Assembly: GCA_027487815.1 (NCBI GenBank)
Contig: JAIYCW010000060.1
Location: 1 to 64,000, forward strand
Length of the DNA stretch: 64,000 bases
Direction: 5' to 3'
From: Burkholderiales bacterium
GTDB taxonomy: Bacteria; Pseudomonadota; Gammaproteobacteria; Burkholderiales; Burkholderiaceae_E
The translations under genes were made by a program, and so were the position numbers. Positions within the stretch are counted from its first letter, which is position 1. The number at the start of each line of letters is the position of its first letter. Shown piece by piece: positions 63,201 through 64,000 of this stretch. The notes below the pieces were generated by a model that saw nothing but the letters and a program-made list of their open reading frames with translations, was not told the DNA's origin and searched no databases.

Positions 63201-64000
63201 TTAGGGCTGCGGCCACACAGGCATGATGCGCAGCATGAACTGATCGAACATGGGGACGGTAAATGCAGTGTCGCCATGGCTCGGACTCCAGATCATGCCT
63301 TTGGTGATCAATGAGCTTCGAATAGGGCCAGTCGAGTTGACAGCCACGCCCAGCGTCGCTGCAATTTCTCCCGATCGATGAGGGCCGGGGCCGAGCTCGG
63401 CCATCGCACGCAGATAGGTTTTCTCCTTGGGTGTTAGGCGATCAAAGCGCACTCGGAAAAAACTCTGATCCAACGCCGCGATCGCTGTTTGGTGCGCGCG
63501 TTCAAAATCAGCCATGACGATGGGCGACGCGCGCGCTGCAAGCCACACGTGGCTGGCCCAATGTTGCAAAAAATACGGGTAACCTTCGGAGATCGCGAGG
63601 ACTGCCTGCAACGCTTCCGGGGCGATGGTGACCTGTTCATGGGTCAGGGGGATCTCAATGGCGCGTCGAGCTGCCGTATCGGGTAAAGGGCCGATCTGCG
63701 GAAAGTCGAATAGTCGCTCCGCATAAGACTTGGCATTGCCCATTTGGCCCCGCAGCTGGGGCAGGCCCGCACCTACCAACACCACAGGCAATTGACGCTG
63801 CTCGGTGCGATGGATCGCTGTGATGAGTGCTGCGAGTTGAGCCTCAGGCACATATTGCAGTTCGTCCACAAAGAGCGCCAAACCGGTTTGGGCACGCTGC
63901 GCGGCCAAGCCTACCTGCTCAAATAGCGCTTGTAAGTCGCGCTCCAAATCGCCGTTATCTGCGAGGCCCGGTTCGGCGTCATAGTCCAATCCGACTTCAA
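63201..64000 (-). CDS. AAA-type ATP-binding protein, 5' partial
   Basis: The frame is open at the right edge, so the P-loop lies outside the window. The visible ~266 residues hold a Walker B block (GLALFVDELQYVP), a sensor-1-like LPVVLVGAGLPQL, the LPDTAARRAIEIPLTHEQV lid region, and EGYPYFLQHWASHVW, followed by a C-terminal winged helix (LTPKEKTYLRAMAELG ... GVAVNSTGPIRSSLITKGMI). This is the layout of archaeal-ATPase/MarR-like STAND or mobile-element-linked ATPases; the helix could bind DNA. It sits inside the possible island, just right of the tRNA fragment. Confidence 0.78.
   Translation of the reverse strand, partial: EVGLDYDAEPGLADNGDLERDLQALFEQVGLAAQRAQTGLALFVDELQYVPEAQLAALITAIHRTEQRQLPVVLVGAGLPQLRGQMGNAKSYAERLFDFPQIGPLPDTAARRAIEIPLTHEQVTIAPEALQAVLAISEGYPYFLQHWASHVWLAARASPIVMADFERAHQTAIAALDQSFFRVRFDRLTPKEKTYLRAMAELGPGPHRSGEIAATLGVAVNSTGPIRSSLITKGMIWSPSHGDTAFTVPMFDQFMLRIMPVWPQP

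Noticed and set aside
63038-63277. A 79-codon leftward gene near the island edge
   Set aside because: It overlaps the AAA ATPase gene in another frame, is rich in Cys, Arg and Ser with no motif, and lacks a ribosome binding site.
1-64000. CRISPR array, tandem satellite repeats or complete tRNA/rRNA genes
   Set aside because: Reading through found no regularly spaced repeats and no intact tRNA or rRNA; only the 20-nt tRNA(Phe) end fragment near 62860 was seen.

Overview
The window looks like a chromosomal segment of a betaproteobacterium, most likely order Burkholderiales. The pointers are the DUF971-ubiE-Tim44-ubiJ block, two Bug/TctC-type solute receptors without partner permeases, a DUF3683-type FAD/Fe-S oxidoreductase, an AlaC-type aminotransferase, and a G+C content in the high fifties by eye. 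No rRNA, intact tRNA, CRISPR array or intact insertion sequence was seen. Genes are densely packed, with many 1-4 bp start/stop overlaps. All family calls come from reading motifs and from memory of the families; no database was searched.

Layout. 3-4.5 kb: the 3' part of a giant FAD/Fe-S oxidoreductase, a metallophosphoesterase and a nitronate monooxygenase-like enzyme. 4.7-9.1 kb: an unknown 550-aa protein, then DUF971, ubiE, a Tim44-like protein and ubiJ (ubiquinone biosynthesis; the ubiB that often follows is absent). 9.1-15.9 kb: a homoprotocatechuate meta-cleavage cluster (hpaR divergent from hpaG1-hpaG2-hpaE-hpaD-hpaH and a class II aldolase/adducin protein), lacking recognisable hpaF and hpaI. 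16-17.9 kb: metY-like gene and a universal stress gene with an FNR-type box. 17.9-26.4 kb: a leftward catabolic operon for a small nitrogen compound, with a BMP-type ABC transporter, two isochorismatase-fold amidohydrolases (one biuret hydrolase-like, one perhaps triuret hydrolase), a formamidase and an FAD oxidoreductase.

26.5-34.1 kb: pirin, a chemoreceptor and a complete dipeptide/oligopeptide ABC operon. 34.2-36.9 kb: lrgAB, a rhodanese and a CstR-like thiol sensor, divergent from a split YeeE/YedE transporter; both sides share one operator. 37-41.3 kb: an RhlE-like helicase with a long leader, then copA-copZ. 41.3-47.1 kb: amidase, DUF3047 protein, alanine-type aminotransferase, diguanylate cyclase, DUF1853 protein. 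47.1-54 kb: GntR-Bug receptor-LigI-like hydrolase, an orphan peptide receptor, an AhpD-like protein and a second Bug receptor. 54-61.8 kb: fatty acid desaturase with its TetR regulator, YchJ, DUF1415, two alpha/beta hydrolases (one apparently a tandem duplication), and a PaaI thioesterase divergent from a MarR-MFS pair. 62-64 kb: a secreted repeat protein with EF-hand-like loops, a terminator, a 20-nt fragment matching the 3' end of a tRNA(Phe), and the 3' part of an AAA ATPase. This last stretch looks like the edge of a tRNA-targeted genomic island.

Several regulators sit on compact divergent or autoregulatory promoters (hpaR/hpaG1, cstR/yeeE, gntR, tetR, marR/paaI), each with a clear palindrome. 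Four genes (hpaG1, the amidase, tetR, marR) have promoter-like -35/-10 elements placed so that transcription should begin at or within about 3 nt of the ATG, which suggests leaderless mRNAs. Promoter and operator calls are inferences from spacing and symmetry.
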